In this document: positions 1-7,476 of the stretch, in pieces
Position numbering within the stretch: the stretch's first letter is position 1
Layout of the letters: each line of letters begins with the position of its first letter
Assembly (NCBI GenBank): GCA_034933305.1
Contig: JAYFNU010000019.1
Coordinates: forward strand, 1 to 64,000
Length of the DNA stretch: 64,000 bases
Direction of reading: 5' to 3'
Source of the DNA: JAYFNU01 sp034933305
GTDB lineage: Bacteria; Bacillota; Clostridia; Oscillospirales; Ruminococcaceae
Position numbers and translations under genes: made by a program
Notes under the pieces: model-generated
What the model was told of the DNA's origin: nothing
The model's input: only the letters and a program-made list of their open reading frames with translations
The model's database searches: none

Positions 1-69
1 CGCCCCGGGGCAAAAAGTGGGCGGGCGATTGCGCGCGGGCCCTCCTCTACAATCAATCGGGAACCGCAA
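1..69. other. left-edge sequence after deoC, no feature seen
   Basis: This GC-rich stretch lies downstream of the minus-strand aldolase stop. It shows no clear stem-loop followed by a T-tract, so I see no end to the BMC operon here. More genes of the operon may lie beyond the window. Confidence 0.4.
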
Positions 70-912
70 TCAATAACCGGTCTTGATGATCGTGCAGTTG
101 CCCGTCGGGCACTGTCCTCTGCACGCGCCGCAGTTGATACACTTGTGCTCGGGCGAGCCGCCGTCGCCGCTGACGATGCTGATGCTCGCGCTCGCGCCGA
201 TCCTGCTCGCGCCCGCGCGGATCATCTTGACGGCGTCCTCATAGCTGTGGATGCCGCCGGAGGCTTTGACGCCCATATCGGGGCCGACGGTCGCGCGCAT
301 GAGCGCCACGTCCTCGACCTTCGCGCCGCCGGTGGAATAGCCGGTCGACGTCTTGACAAAATCAGCGCCCGCCATCTTCGCGATGGTGCAGGCCTTGACC
401 TTCTCCTCGTCGGTGAGCAGGCAGGTCTCGAGAATGACCTTGACCTTCGCCTTCGTGTGGGCGACGTCCACGACGCCCATGATGTCGCGCTTGACGAGCA
501 GCCAATCCTTCGACTTGATGGCGCCGACGTTGATGACCATGTCGAGCTCGCGCGCGCCGTTGCAGATGGCGTCGAGCGCCTCGTTGGCCTTCGACTCGGG
601 CGGCTGCGTGCCGAACGGGAAGCCGATGACGCAGCAGGGCGTCACGCCGCTGCCGTTGAGCAGCTCGGCGACGAGCTTGATGTACGACGGGTTGACGCAC
701 ACGCTCGCGAAATGATACTTTTTCGCCTCGTCACAGATGCGGTGGATATCCTCCGTGCTCGCATCCGGCTTGAGCAGGGTGTGGTCGATGTATTTCGCGA
801 TATCCGCCGGCGCAAGATTTCCGGGCGCGACGGACGGGCCGCTCGACACACCGTACTGGCTGCACACCTCAGCCGTTACTTTTTTGATGACTTCGTTTAT
901 ATCCAAATTCAT
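70..912 (-). CDS. deoC: deoxyribose-phosphate aldolase with C-terminal ferredoxin-like Cys motif, BMC cargo
   Basis: This is a class I aldolase of the DeoC family, expected to cleave 2-deoxyribose-5-phosphate to acetaldehyde and glyceraldehyde-3-phosphate. The 280-residue product has an amphipathic N-terminal helix (about 3-18) and a Gly/Pro/Ser linker, typical of BMC encapsulation peptides, then the TIM barrel. The Schiff-base lysine lies in VKTSTG (K187), the second catalytic lysine in VKASGG (K216) and the acid in ELDMVIN (D124). Unusually, residues 256-273 add a CxxCxxCxxxCP motif (C258, C261, C264, C268) plus C273, which looks like half a bacterial ferredoxin and is absent from textbook DeoC. 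The Shine-Dalgarno GGAGG is only about 3 nt from the ATG, so a TTG two codons later is an alternative start. It is the last gene of the BMC operon in the window. Confidence 0.93.
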   Translation of the reverse strand: MNLDINEVIKKVTAEVCSQYGVSSGPSVAPGNLAPADIAKYIDHTLLKPDASTEDIHRICDEAKKYHFASVCVNPSYIKLVAELLNGSGVTPCCVIGFPFGTQPPESKANEALDAICNGARELDMVINVGAIKSKDWLLVKRDIMGVVDVAHTKAKVKVILETCLLTDEEKVKACTIAKMAGADFVKTSTGYSTGGAKVEDVALMRATVGPDMGVKASGGIHSYEDAVKMIRAGASRIGASASISIVSGDGGSPEHKCINCGACRGQCPTGNCTIIKTGY

Positions 913-935
913 TTACCTCCATCCTGGCCCGCCGA

Positions 936-1694
936 TCAGAAGCGGCTGCAGCCGAGAGCCTCCTTTGCCACCGCCTCGGTGGCGGTAAGGCCGATTCTGT
1001 CGGCACCCGCCGACAAGAGCGCCCGGGCGGTCTCAAGCGTCTTGACGCCGCCGTCGATTTTGATCTTTACGCTGTCGCCGATCTGCGAGCGCACAAAGGC
1101 GACATCTTCGACGCGCGCGCCGTGGCCGCTCGTCATGTTCTGGATCTTGATGAATTCCGCGCCGCTCTCCGCGACCATCGCGAGGACGATCTTCTTTTCC
1201 TCGTCGGTGTAGGAGGCATGCTCGAAAACGGCCTTGACCCGCGCGCGGATGCCCGCGACGGCGACCTCTTCGCACAGTTCCCGGCGCGCGACGTCGTACT
1301 CGCCCGATTTGACGGCGAGCATGTTGAGCGCGATATCGAGCTCGGTCGCGCCGGCATTGGTGCACGCGCGGATCTCCGCGAGCTTCGCCTCGTGCGACAT
1401 GGCGCCCTGCGGGAAACCGATGGCGGCGCAGACCGCCGTGCGCGTGCCGTACAGCACCGAGAAGGCGGCCGGCACGTAATAGGGCGACACGCAGATCGCC
1501 GCCACGCCGTACTGCTTCGCGAGCGCGCTTTCCTTCAGGATCTTCTCCCGCGTGATGTCCTGGCCGAGCATCGAATGCTCGAGCTTCTCCGGGATATCGC
1601 TCGTGGCGAGGACGTTCGGCGAGAGATTGTACTCCTTCATCAGCAGGTTCGTGACTTCCTCGCGCACCTGCGACTGCAGCTGTTCAATATCCAT
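936..1694 (-). CDS. divergent second DeoC-family aldolase, BMC cargo
   Basis: This 252-residue DeoC-fold protein lies directly upstream of the canonical aldolase in the same operon. It keeps the Schiff-base lysine (K183 in FIKIQN), the second lysine (K212 in IKIDGG) and the acid (D120 in ELDIALN). However, TSTG after the lysine is replaced by IQNMTSG, and the usual DHTLL is EHSML. These changes fall around the phosphate and substrate pocket, so the substrate may differ. The N-terminal 22 residues form a likely encapsulation helix followed by a linker. The start has a good GGAGG site. It could instead be a non-catalytic partner of the first aldolase. The family is certain; the substrate is not. 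Confidence 0.85.
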   Translation of the reverse strand: MDIEQLQSQVREEVTNLLMKEYNLSPNVLATSDIPEKLEHSMLGQDITREKILKESALAKQYGVAAICVSPYYVPAAFSVLYGTRTAVCAAIGFPQGAMSHEAKLAEIRACTNAGATELDIALNMLAVKSGEYDVARRELCEEVAVAGIRARVKAVFEHASYTDEEKKIVLAMVAESGAEFIKIQNMTSGHGARVEDVAFVRSQIGDSVKIKIDGGVKTLETARALLSAGADRIGLTATEAVAKEALGCSRF

Positions 1695-1706
1695 TTACAG
1701 CCTCCG

Positions 1707-2027
1707 TCAGGCGTTTTTCGGCGTGGTATTGCCGGCGACGTACTTTCCGCCGAACGTGGTGTAATCCACCACGCCGCAGATCGTCGCGTCGGCGATGACA
1801 TTCTGCCCGTCGCTGTCCTTGCCGAGGTACATCGTCGACGCGCCCCCGTCGATGCAGACGAGAACGATGTCGCCGACGTTCGCATCGGCCACGTCGAACA
1901 CGATCTCGCGCGGGGCGTCGGTCTTGCCGTCCTCGTTGAGATATTCGACGATCATTAACTTGTGGCCGTAAAAGCCCTTGTCCTTGATTGTGGAAACGAC
2001 GTTTCCGACAACTCTTGCGACGCGCAT
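1707..2027 (-). CDS. BMC vertex protein, EutN/CcmL family (BMC-P)
   Basis: The 106-residue product belongs to the EutN/CcmL/PduN family, whose pentamers cap the vertices of microcompartment shells. It begins with the typical beta strand MRVARVVGNVVST and has the family's compact OB-like length. The C-terminus has a short extra tail compared with the 88-residue paralog at 2432-2698. It is one of three BMC-P genes in this operon. Three pentamer genes in one locus is more than the single one of the Pdu or Eut operons but is seen in some other BMC types. Confidence 0.93.
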   Translation of the reverse strand: MRVARVVGNVVSTIKDKGFYGHKLMIVEYLNEDGKTDAPREIVFDVADANVGDIVLVCIDGGASTMYLGKDSDGQNVIADATICGVVDYTTFGGKYVAGNTTPKNA

Positions 2028-2074
2028 GGTCCCACCCCGTTCAGCTTGAATGATTGACGGTCAAACGGCCGCTC

Positions 2075-2356
2075 TTATTTCGCGATCGTGGGCAGGATGC
2101 CTTCGACGTCGTTGTGCGGGCTCGGGATCACGTGCACGCCGTACAAGTCGCCGACGCGCTTCGCCGCCGTCGCGCCGGCTTCGACAGCCGCCTTGACCGC
2201 GCCGACATCGCCGCGCACCATGACGGTGACGAGGCCGTGTCCGATCTCTTCCTTGCCGATAAGGCGGACGTCCGCCGCTTTGACCATCGCATCGGCCGCT
2301 TCGATCGCGCCGATGAGGCCCTTGGTCTCGATCATTCCGAGTGCCAGCTTTTCCAT
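2075..2356 (-). CDS. BMC shell hexamer protein (BMC-H), copy 1
   Basis: This is a single-BMC-domain protein of the PduA/EutM type, 93 residues from the ATG at 2356, forming hexagonal shell tiles. Hallmarks include the MEKLALGMIETKGL start, the family-typical VMVRGDVGAV segment and IPSPH near the end; GHG lies in the pore-loop region. The ATG at 2356 follows AGGGA by about 8 nt and is preferred over a start ten codons upstream. The first 90 residues are identical to the BMC-H at 2702-3037, and only the C-terminal tail differs. Confidence 0.93.
   Translation of the reverse strand: MEKLALGMIETKGLIGAIEAADAMVKAADVRLIGKEEIGHGLVTVMVRGDVGAVKAAVEAGATAAKRVGDLYGVHVIPSPHNDVEGILPTIAK
2087..2356. repeat. 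direct repeat, BMC-H coding unit 1
   Basis: About 270 bp that match the segment at 2768-3037 with roughly nine visible mismatches, mostly silent. The repeat matches the conserved part of the two BMC-H genes and stops where the C-terminal tails differ. Confidence 0.9.
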
Positions 2357-2431
2357 AACAGTTGTTCCCTTTCGAATATCGATCATTTAATTTAATATGA
2401 TTCGCGGCGTCCGCCGCAATGGAGAGCGGTT

Positions 2432-2698
2432 TTACAGGACTTCGTGGTAATCGTCGATGAACCCGACGATCGACGCGTCGGAGGGGGTGTACTCTTTGCG
2501 GAAGATCGTGGCGGCTTCCTTTTTACCGATGAGGTAAACGAAGTCCCCCGGCCCCGCCTGACGCGTCGAGTCCGCCGCAACCAGCCGCCGGGTCTCTTTT
2601 CCGTTTTCGATGACCTGGACGACGAGCAGCGGGATATTCATGATATCCTCATGCTTGACCGTAGCGACGACAGTGCCGATCACCCTTCCGGTGTACAT
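2432..2698 (-). CDS. BMC vertex protein, EutN/CcmL family (BMC-P)
   Basis: An 88-residue pentameric vertex protein, close to the usual EutN/CcmL length. The N-terminal strand MYTGRVIGTVVAT and the GPGDFVYL segment are typical. It sits between the two near-identical BMC-H genes. It differs strongly in sequence from the BMC-P proteins at 1707 and 6451, so the three are old paralogs rather than recent copies. Confidence 0.93.
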   Translation of the reverse strand: MYTGRVIGTVVATVKHEDIMNIPLLVVQVIENGKETRRLVAADSTRQAGPGDFVYLIGKKEAATIFRKEYTPSDASIVGFIDDYHEVL

Positions 2699-2701
2699 GG
2701 C

Positions 2702-3037
2702 TTATTCTCCCTTTTTCGCGGCGTACTGGGTGGCGACCGTCTTGGTCTCCTGATGCTTGACGTTCATCGTGGGCAGGATGCCTTCGACGTCGTTGTGCGG
2801 GCTCGGGATCACGTGCACGCCGTACAGGTCGCCGACGCGCTTCGCCGCCGTCGCGCCGGCTTCGACAGCCGCCTTGACCGCGCCGACATCGCCGCGCACC
2901 ATGACGGTGACGAGGCCGTGTCCGATCTCTTCCTTGCCGATGAGGCGGACGTCCGCCGCTTTGACCATTGCATCGGCCGCTTCGATCGCGCCGATGAGAC
3001 CCTTTGTTTCGATCATGCCAAGTGCCAGTTTTTCCAT
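2702..3037 (-). CDS. BMC shell hexamer protein (BMC-H), copy 2 with longer tail
   Basis: A 111-residue BMC-H shell protein. Residues 1-90 are identical to copy 1 at 2075-2356. It diverges after ILPT and carries an extra tail of about 20 polar residues ending in AAKKGE. The start has a strong GGAGG site. The tail could point to the shell face or help assembly, which is inference. DNA identity with copy 1 is very high, pointing to recent duplication or gene conversion. Confidence 0.93.
   Translation of the reverse strand: MEKLALGMIETKGLIGAIEAADAMVKAADVRLIGKEEIGHGLVTVMVRGDVGAVKAAVEAGATAAKRVGDLYGVHVIPSPHNDVEGILPTMNVKHQETKTVATQYAAKKGE
2768..3037. repeat. direct repeat, BMC-H coding unit 2
   Basis: The second copy of the BMC-H repeat, in the same orientation as the unit at 2087-2356. 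The sequence between the copies carries a BMC-P gene, so recombination between the copies would delete that gene. Confidence 0.9.
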
Positions 3038-3081
3038 TGTTGTTTCCTCCGATTGATGATTGTTTGTTTATTTTGATTGAA

Positions 3082-3636
3082 TTACAAAAGCGTTTTGATG
3101 AAGTCGGGATGGGGCGACGGGATGACCACACAGTCGGAAACCATGCCCTTGAGCGAACCCGCCATTCTTCCCGCTTCGACGGCGGCGCGCACGGAGGCGA
3201 CGTCGCCCGTGAGCACGACGAAGGATTTTCCGCCGAGCCCGCGCCCGAGTCTGACTTCGATGAGGTCGGTTTTCGCGGCTTTGACCGCCGCGTCCGCCGC
3301 CTGGATGGCCGCGCACACCGAGTAGAATTCCATCGTGCCGACGGCTTCGACCTCGGTCACCCCGCTGCAGGCGTTGATCGCGGGTGCGACCTGCTCGTGC
3401 ACGCTCGGAATGATGAGCGTGTCGATGGTCTTGTCACCCGCCACATCGACGCCGGCCTTGACGCTCGAGGTGACCTCGGCGACCTCGCCGAAGATGACGA
3501 TGATGTACTTCCCGGGGCACGTCGTGCCCGCCGACACGAGACTGACGGAGGCCGCCTTCAGCATGGCGTCGCACGCCTCCATCCCTTTCGGAATGGACAG
3601 GACTTCAAGCGTTCCCAGCGCCGGTTGAATCTTCAT
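3082..3636 (-). CDS. tandem-domain BMC shell protein (BMC-T), PduT-like with pore cysteine
   Basis: A 184-residue protein with two BMC domains (about 5-90 and 100-180) that forms trimers in the shell facet. It closely follows the PduT pattern. TTCPGK at residues 38-43 puts a cysteine (C40) where PduT has the pore cysteine that binds a [4Fe-4S] cluster between three subunits. This makes it the likely electron conduit across the shell. Its first 32 bases overlap the end of the pduS-like gene, the usual partner of PduT, which suggests translational coupling. Confidence 0.9.
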   Translation of the reverse strand: MKIQPALGTLEVLSIPKGMEACDAMLKAASVSLVSAGTTCPGKYIIVIFGEVAEVTSSVKAGVDVAGDKTIDTLIIPSVHEQVAPAINACSGVTEVEAVGTMEFYSVCAAIQAADAAVKAAKTDLIEVRLGRGLGGKSFVVLTGDVASVRAAVEAGRMAGSLKGMVSDCVVIPSPHPDFIKTLL

Positions 3637-4954
3637 TGGTTACCACCTTCAGCTCGATGTATTGTTCCGTCACGTCGCTCACGCGTCCGTCGATGCTCGC
3701 ATGGATGTTCGCGCCGAGCGACTTCTCGGGGATCTGGGCGATAAGCTGACCGCGTTTGACCATATCGCCCTTTTCAACAATCGGCTTGCCTGGGGCGCCG
3801 ATATGTTGCTTGAGATTGATCCGCACAACCTTGGCGGGGTAGATGCCCGGCACCATCGGGGCGTCGACGTCGTATTTTTCAACGCCGAGGCGCAGGATGA
3901 GGCGCTCCGTGGGGATGCGCTTGTCTTCTATATACCGGTCGGGCGGGTATTTCGCCTCGACGCGCGGCTTGACGCCGCTCGCCGCAAGCTGCCCTTTCAT
4001 GCGCTTCATGATCGCGCTGGGCTTTAGCCCGAAATTGCAGGCAAAATAGGTGCACACGCCGCAGTCGCAGCAGGAAAAGATGCCGTTGACGTCGCCGAAG
4101 AGGTCCTCGCCGTTTGCGACGGCGCGCATCGCCTTGTGCGGCTGCACATGCAGCCCGAGCGCGTTGCGCGGGCACATCTGCGTGCACATCGAGCACTGGC
4201 AGCACACCGACTGCATGACCTTGTAGTTGATCTCCGCGCTCTTTTTTTCAAGCAGCGGGTGATCCTTCGGGATGGCGAGGATGCCGCCCGTCGTCTTGGT
4301 GATGGGGATGTTGACGTCGGCCGCGACCGCGCCCATGCAGGGCCCGCCGATGATGATCACGCAGTCCCCGATCGCCCCGCCCGCCGCGTTGAGCAGCGCC
4401 TTGACGGACGTTCCGACCGGCGCGCACACCGTCACCGGATTGGCCACCGCGCCGCCGACGGTCACGAACTTCGTCGTGACCGGCTCGCCGTCGAGGGCGT
4501 TCGCCACATTGACGAGCGTGCTGACGTTCTGCACGACGGCGCCGGCGTCCTTGGGCAGTCCGCCCGTCGGAACGACGCGCCCGGTGACCTCGTAGATGAT
4601 CTGCTGCTCGTCGCCCGCGGGGTAATAGCTGCGGATGACGTGCAGGCGGATGTTGCGCAGGAATTTCGTTTCCGCTTCGAGCGCGGCGATGGCGTCCTTG
4701 TAATGATCCTTCAGCAGGATCACGCCCTCCTTCGCGCCGCAGCACTCCATCTCGGCCTGCAGGCCGCGGATGAGCTGCTTCGCGAACATCGCCATGACCT
4801 GCTGGTCGACGCGCAGCAGCGGCTCGCACTCCGCGCCGTTCGCGATGACGATCTCCGCCTGGCAGTTGACCTTCGCGTGCGTCGGGAAACCCGCGCCGCC
4901 CGCGCCGACAACGCCGGCGTCCCGTATTTTGTTGATGATCTCGTCTCTATCCAT
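3605..4954 (-). CDS. pduS: PduS-like electron-transfer flavo/iron-sulfur protein
   Basis: A 449-residue RnfC/PduS-type protein. The N-terminal GAGGAGFPTHAK (residues 18-29) is the NADH/FMN-binding signature shared with RnfC and the Nuo 51-kDa family. Two cysteine clusters follow: C251, C254, C257, C261 and C295, C298, C301, C306. A C-terminal beta-rich lipoyl/SLBB-like domain completes it. In the Pdu system PduS is a corrin reductase that pairs with PduT. No B12 enzyme is visible here, so a role in oxidising NADH made by the aldehyde dehydrogenase and passing electrons out through the BMC-T pore is more likely (inference). The ATG at 4954 lies 8 bp after the pduP stop. Confidence 0.9.
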   Translation of the reverse strand: MDRDEIINKIRDAGVVGAGGAGFPTHAKVNCQAEIVIANGAECEPLLRVDQQVMAMFAKQLIRGLQAEMECCGAKEGVILLKDHYKDAIAALEAETKFLRNIRLHVIRSYYPAGDEQQIIYEVTGRVVPTGGLPKDAGAVVQNVSTLVNVANALDGEPVTTKFVTVGGAVANPVTVCAPVGTSVKALLNAAGGAIGDCVIIIGGPCMGAVAADVNIPITKTTGGILAIPKDHPLLEKKSAEINYKVMQSVCCQCSMCTQMCPRNALGLHVQPHKAMRAVANGEDLFGDVNGIFSCCDCGVCTYFACNFGLKPSAIMKRMKGQLAASGVKPRVEAKYPPDRYIEDKRIPTERLILRLGVEKYDVDAPMVPGIYPAKVVRINLKQHIGAPGKPIVEKGDMVKRGQLIAQIPEKSLGANIHASIDGRVSDVTEQYIELKVVTNEDSTGAGNA

Positions 4955-4962
4955 GTGCGCCC

Positions 4963-6414
4963 TCAGATGATGCGAAGGTCGCCCTTGATGACGCAGCGGC
5001 GGGCTCTCGTGAAGGTTCTCGCCGAGGTGAGTCCTTCGCCCGTCGGCGTCGCGATGGTCAGCGTCGCATAGCCCTGACCGCCGAAGCCGAGTCCCGAATA
5101 GGACGGGCCGTTCTTGACAAAGATCGTGGTGTTGAGCGCCGCAGCCGCGCGGCTCATGTTGTGGATGTTGGTCGAATGGATCATCGCCGAGTGATGGCAG
5201 CCGCGCTCGGCGCGCACCGCCTCGCTGATGGCCTCGTCGATGTCGCGCACGCGCGAGATGCCGAGCACCGGCATGAGCATCTCGACCATGATGAAGGGAT
5301 GATAGCGGTCGACCTCCGCGATGACGAGGCGGGGGTTGCCGGTGTAGGCGATGCCGGAATCGTGCAGGATGAGCGTCGCGTCGTGGCCGACGTACTTGCG
5401 GTTGATGACGTACTTGTCCTCTTTCTTGATGAGGACGGTGTTGATGACCTTGTCGATGTCCGCGCCGTAGATGCGGAACGCGCCGTTGCGCTCCATCTCG
5501 CTCATGAGCTGGTCGGCGATGTTGTCGAAGGCAAAGACCTCTTTTTCCGCGACGCACAGCACGTTGTTGTCGAAGCTCGCGCCCTCGACGATGGTCTTCG
5601 CCGCAAGCGGGATGTTCGCCGTGTCGTCGACGATGACGGGGGGATTGCCCGGGCCCGCGGCGACGACGCGCTTGCCGGCCTTCATGGCGGTCTTGACGAC
5701 CTCCTCGCCGCCGGTGATCGACAGGATGTGGATGTCGGGGTGGTTCATGATGTCGAGGCCGCTCTGCAGCGACGGCGTTTCGCACGTCGTGATGAGGTTC
5801 GCGGGGCCGCCCGCGCTGACGATCGCCTCGTTCATCAGCCGCATCGCCTCCTGCGAGGCGTGCTTCGCGGCGGGATGCGGGTTGAAGACGACGGAGTTGC
5901 CAGCCGTGATCATGCTGATGGAGTTGTTGATGATGGTGGCCGTCGGGTTGGTCGACGGCGTGATGGAGCCGATGACGCCGAAGGGCGCGCCCTCGACGAT
6001 CGTCAGACCGTCGTCGCCGCTGAAGGCCTGCGTCTGCAGATCCTCCATGCCGGGCGTCTTGTTGCTCGCGAGCTGGTTTTTCAGGATCTTGTGTTCGACG
6101 CTGCCGTAGCCCGTCTCATTGTGGGCAAGCTCCGCGAGATACTTTGCGTTCGCATTGCCCGCCGCGCGCATCGCCGCGATGAGATGGCCGCGCTGCTCGA
6201 GCGTCATCTGCACGAGCTTCTCCTGCGCCGCCTTCGCGGCCGCGACCGCCTCGTTGGCCGTCGCGAACATGAAGCTCTGCTTGCCCGAGGGCGCCGGGCT
6301 GTACGAGGGCGCCGACGCCGACGGCGCCGGAGCCGCCGCGATGTTGGGCATCTGCCCCGTGAGCGCCATCGTCGTTTCCCGGACGATCTTTTCGATATCC
6401 TGCTGCGTTAACAT
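4963..6414 (-). CDS. pduP: CoA-acylating aldehyde dehydrogenase, BMC cargo (PduP/EutE type)
   Basis: A 483-residue NAD-dependent aldehyde dehydrogenase that converts acetaldehyde (or a similar aldehyde) and CoA to acyl-CoA and NADH. The catalytic cysteine is C287 in FDNNVLCVAEKE, and the nucleotide-binding ITGGEEVV segment is present. The N-terminus (about 1-20) is an amphipathic helix followed by an Ala/Pro/Ser linker (25-45), the classic encapsulation peptide. It would consume the acetaldehyde released by DeoC. Length and motifs match PduP/EutE. Confidence 0.95.
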   Translation of the reverse strand: MLTQQDIEKIVRETTMALTGQMPNIAAAPAPSASAPSYSPAPSGKQSFMFATANEAVAAAKAAQEKLVQMTLEQRGHLIAAMRAAGNANAKYLAELAHNETGYGSVEHKILKNQLASNKTPGMEDLQTQAFSGDDGLTIVEGAPFGVIGSITPSTNPTATIINNSISMITAGNSVVFNPHPAAKHASQEAMRLMNEAIVSAGGPANLITTCETPSLQSGLDIMNHPDIHILSITGGEEVVKTAMKAGKRVVAAGPGNPPVIVDDTANIPLAAKTIVEGASFDNNVLCVAEKEVFAFDNIADQLMSEMERNGAFRIYGADIDKVINTVLIKKEDKYVINRKYVGHDATLILHDSGIAYTGNPRLVIAEVDRYHPFIMVEMLMPVLGISRVRDIDEAISEAVRAERGCHHSAMIHSTNIHNMSRAAAALNTTIFVKNGPSYSGLGFGGQGYATLTIATPTGEGLTSARTFTRARRCVIKGDLRII

Positions 6415-6450
6415 ATGGCAAACCTCTTTGTATTCGTATAGTTTCGGCTT

Positions 6451-6750
6451 TTATTCGGCAAACTTGTCGAAGACGCGCTTCCTGTCGATGTCGATGTGAT
6501 CGATGATCGCGATGACGGAGCAGTCGACCGGCTTGCCGTCGGTCATGGCCGTCTGGCGCGAAGAGCTGCCGGCAACGGTCATGACGACCTCGCCCTCGCC
6601 CGCGCCCACGGCGTCGATGGCGACGAGCAGGCTGCCCTTTTCCTCCATCGTCGAAAGATCGATGGGCTTGACGACGAGCAGCTTGAGGCCCATGAGCTTA
6701 TCGGACTTGTTGGTGCTGACCACCGTGCCTTTTACCCTTGCTATCTGCAT
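6451..6750 (-). CDS. BMC vertex protein, EutN/CcmL family (BMC-P)
   Basis: The third pentameric vertex protein of the operon, 99 residues. It opens with MQIARVKGTVVST and has the family's GEGEVVM turn. The longer loop around residues 30-45 and the basic tail (DRKRVFDKFAE) set it apart from the other two. It lies upstream of pduP, away from the main shell gene group. Confidence 0.92.
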   Translation of the reverse strand: MQIARVKGTVVSTNKSDKLMGLKLLVVKPIDLSTMEEKGSLLVAIDAVGAGEGEVVMTVAGSSSRQTAMTDGKPVDCSVIAIIDHIDIDRKRVFDKFAE

Positions 6751-6768
6751 TTTGTTTCCCCCGAAATT

Positions 6769-7455
6769 CTATCGTTTGACGATTCTTATGTTTTCAAGCC
6801 CCGCGCGGTCGATGGCGGCCGGCGTGACGACGGCGTTCGCCGCGCACACGAGATCGCGCACGCCCTTCGCCGCCGCGTCCAGCACGTCGCGCTCGGTCAC
6901 GAGCGTGAGCGGCTCGGTGTGCCGCGTCTCGGGCAGGCAATCGTAGGTGGACAGCGACACGCCCATGTCGGTGAGCGCGTCGAGCGCGTCGAGCACACGC
7001 TCGAAGAAGGTGTTGCGCTTGAATTTCATCGGTTTGAAATCGAGCCACACGTCGACGTTGAGTCCCCACAGCACCGCCTTGAGCAGCAGCTGCTCGGAGG
7101 CCTCGGCGTCGTTGCCCGCCGCGAGCTTCTGCAGCGTCGAGATCTTCGGCGCGAGCAGCACCACGTTCACCGCGGCCGCCGTCTTTTCGAGCAGCTCCGA
7201 CAGATTCGCGCCGTTCGCGCGCACCTCGCGGATGCCCCCGTAGGACAGCCGCTCGTCAAACACGACGTATTCCGTGTCCGGGCCGTACTTTTCGGCGATG
7301 AGCGAGAAGGTCTTCTGCGGCGACGCGATGGCGCACGTCAAGAACACCAGCGTCTCAGGGCGCGTTGTGGATGCGGTTACACACGACGCTTCGCTCTGCT
7401 CGATGATGTTCTTCGTGATGTCGGATATGATGTTTTGCAGCTGGTTGCTGTCCAT
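6769..7455 (-). CDS. flavoprotein-like BMC-associated protein
   Basis: A 228-residue protein that resembles the phosphopantothenoylcysteine-decarboxylase-type flavoprotein fold seen in several BMC loci. Support is modest: a Rossmann-like start (VFLTCAIASPQ), the segment NVVLLAPKISTLQKLAAG that resembles flavoprotein subunit contacts, and position between pduL and BMC-P. The first 20 residues (MDSNQLQNIISDITKNIIEQ) form a predicted amphipathic helix followed by a short linker, so it is probably lumen cargo. The reaction is unknown. I see no metal site or known catalytic motif. Confidence 0.6.
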   Translation of the reverse strand: MDSNQLQNIISDITKNIIEQSEASCVTASTTRPETLVFLTCAIASPQKTFSLIAEKYGPDTEYVVFDERLSYGGIREVRANGANLSELLEKTAAAVNVVLLAPKISTLQKLAAGNDAEASEQLLLKAVLWGLNVDVWLDFKPMKFKRNTFFERVLDALDALTDMGVSLSTYDCLPETRHTEPLTLVTERDVLDAAAKGVRDLVCAANAVVTPAAIDRAGLENIRIVKR

Positions 7456-7476
7456 CGCTTCTCCGAAAAAAATAAT

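Noticed and set aside
2054..3076. Two similar plus-strand proteins opposite the BMC-H genes
   Set aside because: They repeat only because the BMC-H genes are duplicated. No independent evidence supports coding.
4955..5785. A longer N-terminus for the PduS-like protein running into pduP
   Set aside because: The extra part is Arg/His-rich out-of-frame pduP sequence. The RnfC-type protein begins at the ATG at 4954.
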